64,000 nucleotides of DNA, from positions 37,373 to 101,372 of the forward strand of contig NZ_SMKW01000035.1 in NCBI RefSeq assembly GCF_004348985.1. The letters are read 5' to 3'. The notes under the pieces were generated by a model that had not been told where the DNA came from, made no database searches, and saw only the letters and a list, made by a program, of their open reading frames with translations. The DNA comes from Saccharopolyspora elongata (lineage in GTDB: Bacteria > Actinomycetota > Actinomycetes > Mycobacteriales > Pseudonocardiaceae). Below, piece after piece: positions 44,655 to 52,817 of the stretch (position 1 is the stretch's first letter; each line of letters opens with the position of its first letter). A program made the position numbers and the translations under genes.

Positions 44655-45890
44655 ATGCGCGACGCCGCGACCCATCGCGTTGTCATCACCGGTATCGGTG
44701 CGGTTTCCAGCATCGGGATCGGGGTGCCGGACTTCCTGGCAGGGCTGCGCGCGGGCGACAGCGCGGTCAAACCGATAAGCGCGTTCGACACCAGCGGGTA
44801 CGAGCACTCCTTGGGGTGTGAGATCGATGATTTCGAACCGCAGCGGTGGATTCGCAACATCGCGCCCGACGGCCTCGGCAGGGCGAGCCAGTTCTCGGTC
44901 GCCGCGGCCCGCATGGCCGTCGACGACGCCGGGCTCAGCGAAGAGGCACTGCGCGAGCGGCGCTGCCTGAGCGTGATCGGCACGACCGACGGCGAGGCCC
45001 GCGACCTGGACCAGCTGGTCGAAACCGAGCTGCGGTCCGGGCCGGGGGACATGGACCCGGCCGTGGCCGCGCGAGTCCCGGCGGGCCGGCTCTCGACCGC
45101 GGTCGCCGACGAGTTCGGGCTGCGCGATGTCGAGGCGGTGACCCTCCCGACCGCGTGTGCCGCCGGGAACTACGCCATCGGCTACGGCTTTGACGCCATC
45201 CGGGCCGGCGACGTGGACTTCGCCCTCTGCGGCGGCGCGGATGCCTTGTGCCGCAAGACGTTCACCGGGTTCTACCGCATCGGGACCATCGCCCCGGAGC
45301 GGTGCCAGCCCTTCGACAAGGACCGCAAGGGGATCCTCACCGGAGAGGGCGCGGGCGTCCTCGTGCTGGAGAGCCTGGAGTCCGCCCTGGCCCGCGGGGC
45401 CCGTATCCACGCCGAGGTGCTGGGGTTCGGGCTCAACTGCGATGCGTTCCACCAGGTCGCGCCGAACGAGGACAGCGTGGCCAGGTGCATGCGGCTCGCC
45501 CTCGACGACGCGGGCGTCAAGCCGGGCGAGGTCGACTTCATCTCCGCGCACGGCACCGGGACCAAGGCCAACGACGTCACCGAGGCCTCGGCGATCCGGC
45601 GGGTGTTCGGCGCGGACACCGCCCCGCGCACGATCTCCATCAAATCGATGCTCGGGCACACCATGGGCGCTGCGAGTGCGCTCGCCTCGATCGCCTGCGT
45701 GCTCGCGATCACCGAGAACTTCATCCCGCCGACGATCAACCACGTCGAGACCGACCCGGAGTGCGGCGTCGACTGCGTGCCCAACGAGGCGGTCGAGGCG
45801 CAGCCGCGGATCGTGCAGAACAACGGCCTCGCGTTCGGCGGGAACAACGCCGTCGTGATCTACGGCAAGTACGAAGAGGAGCGGGTGTGA
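44655..45890 (+). CDS. Beta-ketoacyl-ACP synthase with intact active site (KS-alpha-like)
   Basis: 411 residues. Active-site cysteine in LPTACAAGNYAIGYGFD (about 173), histidines in SAHGTGTKANDVTEA (about 305) and SMLGHTMGAASALASIA (about 338), and the closing NGLAFGGNNAVVIY. This is a FabF/KS-alpha type condensing enzyme. Neighbouring genes code for further ketosynthase-family members, suggesting a KS/CLF-like heterodimer in a reducing type II system. Confidence 0.92.
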   Translation: MRDAATHRVVITGIGAVSSIGIGVPDFLAGLRAGDSAVKPISAFDTSGYEHSLGCEIDDFEPQRWIRNIAPDGLGRASQFSVAAARMAVDDAGLSEEALRERRCLSVIGTTDGEARDLDQLVETELRSGPGDMDPAVAARVPAGRLSTAVADEFGLRDVEAVTLPTACAAGNYAIGYGFDAIRAGDVDFALCGGADALCRKTFTGFYRIGTIAPERCQPFDKDRKGILTGEGAGVLVLESLESALARGARIHAEVLGFGLNCDAFHQVAPNEDSVARCMRLALDDAGVKPGEVDFISAHGTGTKANDVTEASAIRRVFGADTAPRTISIKSMLGHTMGAASALASIACVLAITENFIPPTINHVETDPECGVDCVPNEAVEAQPRIVQNNGLAFGGNNAVVIYGKYEEERV

Positions 45891-45921
45891 CAAGGCTTTG
45901 CGCGCACAAGAGGCGTTCCCG

Positions 45922-47064
45922 ATGAGCTGCCTGATCACCGGCACCGGAGCGGTGGCGAGCGTCGGGAACACCGCGGACGAGGTCTTCGACGCGCTCTGCG
46001 CGGGCCGCAGCGGACTGGCGCCGCTGCGCGGCTTCGACAGCGACAAGTTCCGCGCCAAGAACGCCTACGAGATCGATGACCGCCCGGCGTCGGGAGGTGA
46101 CGTGCCGTCGCGCGCCACGGACTGGCTGCTGCGAGCGGTTGCCGAGGCGTTGCGGGATGCCGGTCTCGGCGAAGACCTCTCCGACGTTCCCGTGCTCGTC
46201 GGAACCGGGCTGCGCGAGCTGCGGTCCGTCGAGCTGAAGTGGCGCGACGGCGCGGAGTTCGACCTCGACCGGTTGCACTTCGGCACGGCGCTGCGGGAGC
46301 GCTTCGGAGCCGCCCGGACCTACACGTTCTCCAATGCCTGCTCGGCTTCCCTGCACACGTTGGCGATGGGCAGCGACATGATCGCCGCCGGGCTCGCCGA
46401 CACCGTCGTCGTCGCCGGCGTGGACACCGTCACGGAAAGCATGTTCGGGCTGCTCGACCGGGTCCAGCTCGATCCACCGGACCGCGTGCGGCCGTTCGAC
46501 CGGGCCCGCCGGGGCACGCTCATGGGCGACGGGGCGGCGGCCGTGGTGCTGCGCCGGGACGACCCCGCGGCACTGGCCGGGGCCAGCGGCCGGCTGCGCG
46601 CCGCGAGCATGAACTGCGACGCGGCCCACGCGACCGCGCCCGACGCGCACAGCATCGCCGGCGCCATTCGCGCGGCGCACGAGCTGGCCGGCGTCAAAGC
46701 GCGAGACATCGACCTGATCCTGTTGCACGGCACGGGAACCCCGCTCAACGACGAGGCGGAGGCGACCGCGCTCAGCGAGGTCTTCGGCGTCGACGTCGGG
46801 CTGCCGCTGCTGACGGCGCTGAAGTCGATGACCGGCCACACCTCGGGCGGGTCGGGGCTGCTGAGCCTGATCGTCGCCGTGCTGGCGCTGGCATCCGGCC
46901 AGGTCCCGCCCACCACCGGCCTGACCGACCCGACGCCCGACGCCGAGCGCTTCCGGTTCGTCCGCGACCGTCGCCGGTACCCGGACCTCAGGCTGGCCCA
47001 GGTCAACGCCTTCGGCTTCGGCGGTGTCAACGCGGTCGCCGTCGTGGAAGGGATGGACGGCTGA
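45922..47064 (+). CDS. Second beta-ketoacyl synthase with active-site cysteine
   Basis: 380 residues from ATG 45922 (MSCLITGTGAVAS). Active-site Cys in YTFSNACSASLHTLAMGSDM (about 138), His in LLHGTGTPLNDEAEATAL and TGHTSGGSGLLSL, and a terminal NAFGFGGVNAVAVV. Shorter than FabF (about 410). Resembles the second ketosynthase found in aryl-polyene and cinnamoyl-type reducing systems. TGATG overlap couples it to the next gene. Confidence 0.9.
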   Translation: MSCLITGTGAVASVGNTADEVFDALCAGRSGLAPLRGFDSDKFRAKNAYEIDDRPASGGDVPSRATDWLLRAVAEALRDAGLGEDLSDVPVLVGTGLRELRSVELKWRDGAEFDLDRLHFGTALRERFGAARTYTFSNACSASLHTLAMGSDMIAAGLADTVVVAGVDTVTESMFGLLDRVQLDPPDRVRPFDRARRGTLMGDGAAAVVLRRDDPAALAGASGRLRAASMNCDAAHATAPDAHSIAGAIRAAHELAGVKARDIDLILLHGTGTPLNDEAEATALSEVFGVDVGLPLLTALKSMTGHTSGGSGLLSLIVAVLALASGQVPPTTGLTDPTPDAERFRFVRDRRRYPDLRLAQVNAFGFGGVNAVAVVEGMDG

Positions 47065-48008
47065 TGCGGATCGTCATCACGGGTGTCGGCCTGGCACTGC
47101 CCGGCGCTGAAGACCTCGCGGCGCTGCTGCGCACCGACGGGCAGCGCGGCGAGCCGGTCGACCCCGGGGCCCGGATCGGGCGCCGTGGCCTGCGCTACAA
47201 GGATCGCGCCTCGCAGCTCGCCTTGTGCGCGGCGGCGGAGGTGCTGACCGACGCCGGTTTGCGCCCGGCGGACGGCGAGTTGACCGTCGCCGGTGAATCG
47301 GTCGCCGTCGTGGCGAGCTCGAACCTCGGCAACCTGGACACCGTCTGCGAGATCGCGTCGGCCATCGCCGAGGAGTCCACTGATCGCATCAGCCCGATGG
47401 CCCTGCCCAACGCTTCGAGCAACGTCGTCGCGTCGTCGGTCGCCATGAAGTTCGGCCTGCGCGGCCCGAACCTGATGCTCTGCAACGGCCCGACCGCCGG
47501 CCTGGACGCCGTGCACTGGGGTGCGGCGCTGGTCGCCGCCGGCCGGTGCGAGCGTGCTCTCGTCGTCGGGGTGGAGACGCGCAACCACGTGGTCGAGGCC
47601 CTCACCGGCGAGGTCGACCTGCTGGACGGCGCGGTCGCGCTGATGGTGGAGAGCGACGAGGCGGCACGGGCGCGCGGTGCGCTGGCGGTCGCCGAACTCG
47701 GGCAGTACAGCCGGGAAGGCAGCGTCGCCGCGTGCGTCGACCGGGTGCTCGCCGGCGGAGGCTCGCCCGGCATCTGGCTCACCCCGGACGCCGCCGAACG
47801 GCCCGAGGTCACCCCGGGAACACCGCGCCACGACGTCACGGGTGCCTTCGGGCTCGCTTCCGGCGCGCTCGGTGTGCTGCAGTGCGCCGCCGCGATCGGC
47901 TGGCTCGGCGCCGGTGGCGCCGGTTCCGCGCTGGTCACCGCGGGCGACGACGCGGCCGACGGGGTCGCCGGAATGGTGTTGCGGTCAGCGGGGAAAGGGG
48001 AGCGATGA
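47064..48008 (+). CDS. Degenerate ketosynthase-family protein lacking catalytic residues
   Basis: 314 residues, about 100 shorter than an active KS. Thiolase-fold start RIVITGVGLALPG; the nucleophile elbow reads LMLCNGPTAGLDAVHWGAAL, with Pro where Cys is expected (compare TACAAG). The HGTGT segment is missing and the second His motif is GAFGLASGALG. It is therefore a chain-length-factor-like or scaffold subunit rather than a condensing enzyme. Coupled on both sides by 1-4-base overlaps. Confidence 0.8.
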   Translation: MRIVITGVGLALPGAEDLAALLRTDGQRGEPVDPGARIGRRGLRYKDRASQLALCAAAEVLTDAGLRPADGELTVAGESVAVVASSNLGNLDTVCEIASAIAEESTDRISPMALPNASSNVVASSVAMKFGLRGPNLMLCNGPTAGLDAVHWGAALVAAGRCERALVVGVETRNHVVEALTGEVDLLDGAVALMVESDEAARARGALAVAELGQYSREGSVAACVDRVLAGGGSPGIWLTPDAAERPEVTPGTPRHDVTGAFGLASGALGVLQCAAAIGWLGAGGAGSALVTAGDDAADGVAGMVLRSAGKGER

Positions 48009-48853
48009 GTGCTGACACGTCGGCTTCGCCGAGCCAGGTAGCCCTTCTCGGCGGCCAAGAACCGGTCGCGGTGCGGTGCGCTAGGAAAGCGGAGGTGCCC
48101 GACGACCCGATTCGCGTCCTCCTGGTGCACGGGCTGTGCAGCAACGCCGCGATCTGGGACGCGTTCGTCGCGCTGGCCGACCCCAGGTGCGAGCTCTGGG
48201 TCGCCGAACTGCCCTGGCGCGGCACGGGAATCGCCGGTTGGACATCGCAGCCGGTCGAGGAGTGGATCGGCCAGGCGGTCGCCCGAATGCCGGGCGGTCC
48301 GGACGTGGTCGTCGCGCATTCCTTCGGGACCAACGCCGTGCTCAGTTGGCTCGACCGGCAGGACACCGGGCCCAGCGGCCGGATCGCGGTCGGGGGCCGG
48401 GAACTGCGCGGCGTCGTCCTCGTCTCGCCGCTCTACCGCGCCGAACCGGAGGACTTCGACTGGGATTCGATCGGCTACTACCTGCACAACTTCGACCAGA
48501 TCCTGGCCGCGGGCATGCGCGTGCGGCCGGGCAGCAGGCGCCTCTCGCCCGAGCAGCGGCTGGCCATCGCGGTGAAGGTGCGCGACCTCATCGGGCCCTA
48601 CGGCTGGATCCGGTTCCTCGACACCTACCTGCGGATGCCGGAGGTGCGTACCGAACGGCTGCTGATGCCGTTCCTCGTCGTCGGCGGCGAGTCGGATTCC
48701 ATCGCGTTCCCCGCCGACTCGGAAGCCCTCGGCAAGGCGCTGCCGGACGCTTCGGTGCACATCCTCCCGGGCAGCGAGCACTTCCCGATGGTCGCGTCGG
48801 CGGAGTCGTTCGCCGATCTGGCAAACACGTTCCTCCGCACCCTGTCGGCCTGA
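48005..48853 (+). CDS. Alpha/beta hydrolase
   Basis: 282 residues. Oxyanion segment LLVHGLCSNAAIWDAF, nucleophile VVVAHSFGTNAVLSW (about 101), acid in VVGGESDSIAF and His in LPGSEHFPMV. ATG 48005 overlaps the previous stop (ATGA). It may release or edit the acyl chain from an ACP, or act as a cyclase. Its stop codon TGA is also the first three bases next to repeat copy D. Confidence 0.88.
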   Translation: MSADTSASPSQVALLGGQEPVAVRCARKAEVPDDPIRVLLVHGLCSNAAIWDAFVALADPRCELWVAELPWRGTGIAGWTSQPVEEWIGQAVARMPGGPDVVVAHSFGTNAVLSWLDRQDTGPSGRIAVGGRELRGVVLVSPLYRAEPEDFDWDSIGYYLHNFDQILAAGMRVRPGSRRLSPEQRLAIAVKVRDLIGPYGWIRFLDTYLRMPEVRTERLLMPFLVVGGESDSIAFPADSEALGKALPDASVHILPGSEHFPMVASAESFADLANTFLRTLSA

Positions 48854-49072
48854 GAGTCTGTCGGCGAATGCCGTCCGCGCTTTTGGAAGCGGCGCAGCCG
48901 CTTGCATCCACCTTGCCAGGACGACCATCGGCGGGTTCTGAGAGGTTTCCTGGCGAGGACGGCCCCTCCGCCGTGTATTGGACATACATAAGGAGGGGCA
49001 CCCACAGTCCAGGGAAGCTCTCAGGTTCCGCTAAGCGACCACCCACCCAGACCATTCACCAACAGGCTCTGA
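48851..49072. repeat. Dispersed structured element, copy D (about 220 bp)
   Basis: Starts at the stop codon of the hydrolase gene. Ends AGAGTCTGT and ACAGGCTCT are inverted repeats, flanked by TGA on both sides (possible target duplication). Internal: GAAGCGGC-GCA-GCCGCTT, stem CTGAGAGGTTTCCTGG (48938-48953)/CCAGGGAAGCTCTCAG (49009-49024), CCCCTCC/GGAGGGG (48963-48969 with 48992-48998) and apical TGTAT-TGGAC-ATACA (48974-48988). It differs from copy E at only four positions in 222 bp. Confidence 0.9.
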
Positions 49073-49112
49073 TCACCGCCAGGAGCCCGTCACCCAACAT
49101 GGAGCGCAACCG

Positions 49113-50117
49113 ATGACCGCCGACACCGAGCCGGTACTGACGAAGTCCTTGTTCGCCAACACCACCCACGTGGCGCTGCGGCCCCGCTACGAGGGCTCCA
49201 ACATCTGCACGTGGATCGGCTTCAAGCACGTCAACTACCTCGTCGAGGAGGCCGTGCTGGAGCACTTCCGCAGCGCGGGCCTGGGTGCCCGAGGCCTGTT
49301 CGAGGCTTACGGCCTGGGGTTGGACATCGTCGACCTGGACACCCGCATCCTGCACGCGCTGCACCTGGACGACCTCGCCGATGCGGAGGTCGTCTCGGTC
49401 ACGAAGCCGGGCGATCCGGTGCTCGGCTTCCGCGTCACGCTGAGCCTGGAGCGCGCCGGGCAACCAACCAAGGCGGTGGTCGCCAAGGTCAAGGTTTCGT
49501 TGCGCCCCACCGACTACCTGCCCGCCGCAGGTGAACCACCCGCGGAACTGGCCGGTTTCGTGGTGCCGGAGCTCGGCGCGCACCTGCCCGCCGCGCGCCC
49601 CGCTGCGACCGTCGAGCCCGCCGACAACACCGCGCTCCAGCAGGGGCGCGGGACCACCGGCGGCGACCCGGTGCTGGAGCGGCTCACCGCCGGGGAGAAC
49701 GCCTTCGGCTGGAAGTGGCGCATCCCTTACCCGTACTGCCACTTCACCGAGCGGCTGCAGATGTCGGGCTACCTGCGGCAGATGGAGGAGGTCGTCGATC
49801 TGTTCCTCGCCGACCGCGGCATCTCCATCCGCGAGCTGCTGGCCGACCGGCGGTGGATCCCGGTTGTCCCGCACTCGAACATCCAGATCCTGGGCGAGGC
49901 CCTGATGGAGGAGGACCTCTACACCATCTACACCGTCGAGGGCATCTTCAAGGACTTCACCTACACCTCGCGGATGGACTGCTACGTCGTCCGCGACGGC
50001 CGGCTCGTGCAGACCGCCACCGGGCGGATCACCCACGGCTACGCCCTGATCGAGAGCCGCAGCGACTGGCGGCTGGTCAACTTCGACGAGCGCGTGGTGC
50101 GCGCACTGGGCGGTTGA
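49113..50117 (+). CDS. Double-hotdog thioesterase/dehydratase-like protein
   Basis: 334 residues; two hotdog-like halves, the first with TWIGFKHVNYLVEEAVLEHFRSAGLG (about 32-57) and the second with CHFTERLQMSGYLRQMEEVVDLFLADRGI (about 209-237) followed by EEDLYTIYTVEGIFKDFTYTSRMDCYVV. The pattern is like FadM/4-hydroxybenzoyl-CoA thioesterase-type acyl-ACP thioesterases used in polyketide clusters. Asp/Glu catalytic residues were not assigned. It begins the segment after repeat D and leads into the sulfur-relay trio. Confidence 0.75.
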   Translation: MTADTEPVLTKSLFANTTHVALRPRYEGSNICTWIGFKHVNYLVEEAVLEHFRSAGLGARGLFEAYGLGLDIVDLDTRILHALHLDDLADAEVVSVTKPGDPVLGFRVTLSLERAGQPTKAVVAKVKVSLRPTDYLPAAGEPPAELAGFVVPELGAHLPAARPAATVEPADNTALQQGRGTTGGDPVLERLTAGENAFGWKWRIPYPYCHFTERLQMSGYLRQMEEVVDLFLADRGISIRELLADRRWIPVVPHSNIQILGEALMEEDLYTIYTVEGIFKDFTYTSRMDCYVVRDGRLVQTATGRITHGYALIESRSDWRLVNFDERVVRALGG

Positions 50118-50147
50118 CGGGCCCAGGCGGCGCGGGAACGGAGACCC

Positions 50148-50474
50148 ATGCACGAGTACTTGCTGATCGAGAGCGGCGGCCCCCCAGCGGGCGCCGGGTG
50201 CGACCGGTTCGTCGGCGACGCGGTCCGGTTGCTCGAAGGCGGCGACGCGGTGTCGCTCCTGCTCATCGAGAACGCCGCGCCGGCCGCGGTGCGGGATGCG
50301 TTGCCGAGCATCGACGGATTCCTGCGCAACGGCGGCGAACTCTGGGTGGATTCGTTCTCCCTGCGGCAGCGGGCCGTGCGAGCCGAAGATCTGGTCCCCG
50401 GCGTCCGGGTCGTGGAAATGGCCGACGTCGCCGAGAAACTGCTGGAGACGGGACTGCGGGCGGTGTGGCACTGA
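50148..50474 (+). CDS. DsrE/DsrF/DsrH-family protein, first of three (DsrH/TusB-like)
   Basis: 108 residues: MHEYLLIESGG...FVGDAVRLLEGGDAVSLLLIENAA, then GELWVDSFSLRQRAV and a C-terminal LLETGLRAVWH. The Rossmann-like DsrE fold with a terminal Trp, small size and single Cys (residue 18) fit the DsrH/TusB position in TusBCD-type complexes. It precedes two other DsrE-family genes. In known systems such complexes pass persulfide sulfur; here the acceptor is unknown. Confidence 0.7.
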   Translation: MHEYLLIESGGPPAGAGCDRFVGDAVRLLEGGDAVSLLLIENAAPAAVRDALPSIDGFLRNGGELWVDSFSLRQRAVRAEDLVPGVRVVEMADVAEKLLETGLRAVWH

Positions 50475-50475
50475 A

Positions 50476-50883
50476 ATGGTGTTCGCGGTTCCTCACACGG
50501 ACGTGCTGCTGAAGGTACTCGGCACGCCGCACCAGACCGAGCTGGTGACCAGCGTGTTCCGGTTGGCGGATGCGCTGCTCGACCGCGGCGCCGCCGTGCA
50601 GGTCTGGACGTGCGGCGACGCCACCGGCCTGACCCGGGTCAGCCTCGGCGACAGCAAACCGATCAACTTCGCCGATCGGCACGCCGACCACCCGTCGACG
50701 GCGCGGCTCGTGCGCGAGCTGCTGAGCGCGCACCCGGATCGGCTCAACTGGTACGTCTGCCGCTTCTGCTGCGCGGACCGCGGCGCGGCCGAGCAGATCC
50801 CGGAGGTGCGCAAGCGCCCGCCGGCCAGGTTCTGGGAGCACGTGCAGGCGACCGACAAGGTCCTGGCGATGGGGGTGTGCTGA
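50476..50883 (+). CDS. DsrE/DsrF/DsrH-family protein, second of three (TusD/DsrE-like)
   Basis: 135 residues from ATG 50476, one base after the preceding stop. Sequence LLKVLGTPHQTELVTSVFRLADALLDRGAAVQVWTCGDATGL is a DsrE core (alpha-beta sulfur-relay fold); LNWYVCRFCCADRGA (about 91-105) contains three cysteines where DsrE/TusD have the sulfur-accepting Cys. The only one of the trio with this motif, so it is the likely sulfur carrier. Confidence 0.75.
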   Translation: MVFAVPHTDVLLKVLGTPHQTELVTSVFRLADALLDRGAAVQVWTCGDATGLTRVSLGDSKPINFADRHADHPSTARLVRELLSAHPDRLNWYVCRFCCADRGAAEQIPEVRKRPPARFWEHVQATDKVLAMGVC

Positions 50884-50885
50884 GC

Positions 50886-51278
50886 GTGGCGGGCAGAAGC
50901 ACCCTGATGATCATCGAGCGTGCCTACCGGGGATCGGTCGAGACGCAGTTCGCCGACGTCCTCTACTTCGTCCGCGAACTGCACCGCCAGAGCGGCGGTG
51001 TCGACATCGCGCTGCGCGGGCCGGCGGCGGGATACGCGGTGGACACCGAGTTCGAACCCGCCATCCGCATCGCCGGCCGGGTGCTCGACTCGCTGCCCGA
51101 CCCCCGCCACTCGCTGCGGCAGCTGCTCGACGACGGCGTCGGGGTCTGGGTCGAGGAGCCGGACCTGGCGGTCCTCGGCCCCAGCGCGCGGGACCGCCTG
51201 GTTCCCGGCGTGCACGTCGTTCCCGCGCACGAGCCGGCTTCGCGCTGGCCCGACTACGAACGGGTCTGGTTCTTCTGA
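50886..51278 (+). CDS. DsrE/DsrF/DsrH-family protein, third of three (TusC/DsrF-like)
   Basis: 130 residues from GTG 50886; GTG 50877 is an alternative start that overlaps the previous gene. STLMIIERAYRGSVETQFADVLYFVRELHRQSGG is the DsrF-type N-terminal pattern, and the chain ends YERVWFF, like the terminal aromatic residues of TusC. It has no cysteine, as expected for a structural partner. Together the three genes mimic a TusBCD/DsrEFH operon inside a PKS-NRPS cluster. Confidence 0.72.
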   Translation: MAGRSTLMIIERAYRGSVETQFADVLYFVRELHRQSGGVDIALRGPAAGYAVDTEFEPAIRIAGRVLDSLPDPRHSLRQLLDDGVGVWVEEPDLAVLGPSARDRLVPGVHVVPAHEPASRWPDYERVWFF

Positions 51279-51321
51279 GCCCGACCGCCCCGAACCGCCC
51301 GTCAAGCCGGAGGAAACACGA

Positions 51322-52443
51322 ATGGCCCCCACCACCGCCGTCGGCAACCCGGTCATCTCCGCGTGGTCCACCATTTCCCCCTTCGGGTTGAGCAGCGCCG
51401 AGTTCGCAGAGGGGGTGCGCTCGGGGCGCAAGGCCGCGGTCCGGCTCGACCGAGACGAGTGGCGGGTGCCGTTCGAGGAGGCGCACCTGGTGCCCGGCTT
51501 CGACATCAGGTCGGTGCTGGGCAGGCGCGGCACCCGCTCGATGGACAGGGCGAGCGGGCTGGCCGTCGCCGCGGTCGGCCGGCTGCTGGACGGCGCCGGC
51601 GGAGAGCGGCTGCCGGGCGTTGGCGAGGACACCGGGCTGGCGCTGGGGACCAGCACCGGGAGCGCCCAGAGCATGATGGACTTCACCCGGGACTCGCTGG
51701 TCGGCGAGCGGCCCTACCTGGTCGACCCGGCGCGCTTCCCGAACACGGTGATGAACTGCGCCGCCGGTCAGTCCGCCATCTGGCACCGCCTCAAAGGACC
51801 CAACACCACCATCGCCGGTGGGAGGGCCACCGGGCTGCTGGCCCTCCAGTACGCGCTGCGGCTGCAGAAGGCTGGTCGGGCGGAAACCTTGCTGTGCGGG
51901 GCGGTCGAGGAGTTCTCGACCGCGCGCGCCTGGCTCGAATGGCACGCCACCGATCGCCGGGACAACGTGCTGGGCGAAGGCGCCGCGGTGTGGTTGCTGG
52001 AGCGCGCTGGCACCGCCCGGGACAACGGCAGGCCGGGCATCGCCGAAGTCATCGGCCTGGAGTTCGGGTTCGCCAAGGACGGGCGGGAGATCCGCCCGGT
52101 CCTCGGGGCGGGCCTGCGCCGCCTGCTGGATCGGTCCGGGGTAGCGCCGGAGGAGATCTGGGCGGTCGCCGACTCGCAGGCACCCGGCGTCGACGGAGAG
52201 GAGGAACGCGCGGCCATCGCGGACGTGCTCGGCACCGCCACGCCCCGGCGCGTGCCGTGCGCGGAGTCCATTGGGGACACATCCGCGGCGTCCGCGGCGT
52301 TCCAGGTCGCTGCTGTTCTCGCACTCGCGGAGGACGGCGGGGCAGGCGGTGCCCGGAAGGTCGTGATCACCTCGGCGGAATCGAACGGCGTCGTCGGAGC
52401 GGCCCTGCTGGAGCTGGTCGACCCCGCCCGATCCGGGCTGTAG
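51322..52443 (+). CDS. Degenerate ketosynthase-family protein (chain-length-factor-like)
   Basis: 373 residues from ATG 51322 (GGAGGAAACACG upstream). Thiolase fold with PVISAWSTISPFGLS, RFPNTVMNCAAGQSAIWHRLKGPNTTIAGGRATGLLALQYAL; the nucleophile position carries Arg (GGRATG for ACSAG). The HGTGT region reads ADSQAPGVDG and the second His motif reads IGDTSAASAAF, so all three catalytic residues are missing. Like KS-beta/CLF subunits it probably pairs with one of the active ketosynthases and shapes chain length. Confidence 0.85.
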   Translation: MAPTTAVGNPVISAWSTISPFGLSSAEFAEGVRSGRKAAVRLDRDEWRVPFEEAHLVPGFDIRSVLGRRGTRSMDRASGLAVAAVGRLLDGAGGERLPGVGEDTGLALGTSTGSAQSMMDFTRDSLVGERPYLVDPARFPNTVMNCAAGQSAIWHRLKGPNTTIAGGRATGLLALQYALRLQKAGRAETLLCGAVEEFSTARAWLEWHATDRRDNVLGEGAAVWLLERAGTARDNGRPGIAEVIGLEFGFAKDGREIRPVLGAGLRRLLDRSGVAPEEIWAVADSQAPGVDGEEERAAIADVLGTATPRRVPCAESIGDTSAASAAFQVAAVLALAEDGGAGGARKVVITSAESNGVVGAALLELVDPARSGL

Positions 52444-52445
52444 CG

Positions 52446-52526
52446 GCCATACGTGAATCGGGGCTTCCCGCAGACCAGAACGGCCCGCACCGCTACGCAG
52501 GACGATTTCGGAAACAGGCTCTGCAG
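52446..52526. repeat. Dispersed structured element, copy F (truncated right end)
   Basis: About 80 bp aligning with the right part of copy C: GGCCATACGTGAATCGGGG..., then CCCGCACCGCTACGCA and the terminal AACAGGCTCTGCAG. The left half is missing, and it follows directly after the stop of the KS-like gene. It sits between that gene and the second ACP gene. Confidence 0.75.
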
Positions 52527-52556
52527 CGCAGTACCGCCACGAAAGGGATGCACACG

Positions 52557-52817
52557 ATGCCCGACACCGACGCGACGCCCATCGACCTGGAGGACCTGCG
52601 GCGCATCGTCGCAGAGGTGCTCGACGTCGAGGTGTCCGACGTGACCGACGACGCCCGGTTCGTGGAGGACCTCGGCGGCGATTCGCTGCTGGCGTTGGAG
52701 GTCATCGTCGTGCTGGAGAAGAAGTACGGGGTGAAGTTCACCGAGCCCGAGGTGCAGGGCCTGACGTCCCTGCCGAAGACCCACGACCTGCTCGCGGCCA
52801 AACTGGGGGCCGCCTGA
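52557..52817 (+). CDS. Second acyl carrier protein
   Basis: 86 residues (an in-frame ATG at 52548 would add three). Attachment serine in LGGDSLLALEVIVVLEKKYG (about residue 43). TGATG overlap with the dehydratase gene. More FAS-like (LGGDSL) than the ACP at 44307, so the two carriers may serve different steps, for example chain elongation versus transfer. Confidence 0.92.
   Translation: MPDTDATPIDLEDLRRIVAEVLDVEVSDVTDDARFVEDLGGDSLLALEVIVVLEKKYGVKFTEPEVQGLTSLPKTHDLLAAKLGAA

Noticed and set aside
50920..51321. A longer N-terminus for the KS-like protein at 51322
   Set aside because: The upstream part is the out-of-frame shadow of the DsrF-like gene; ATG 51322 has a strong ribosome site.
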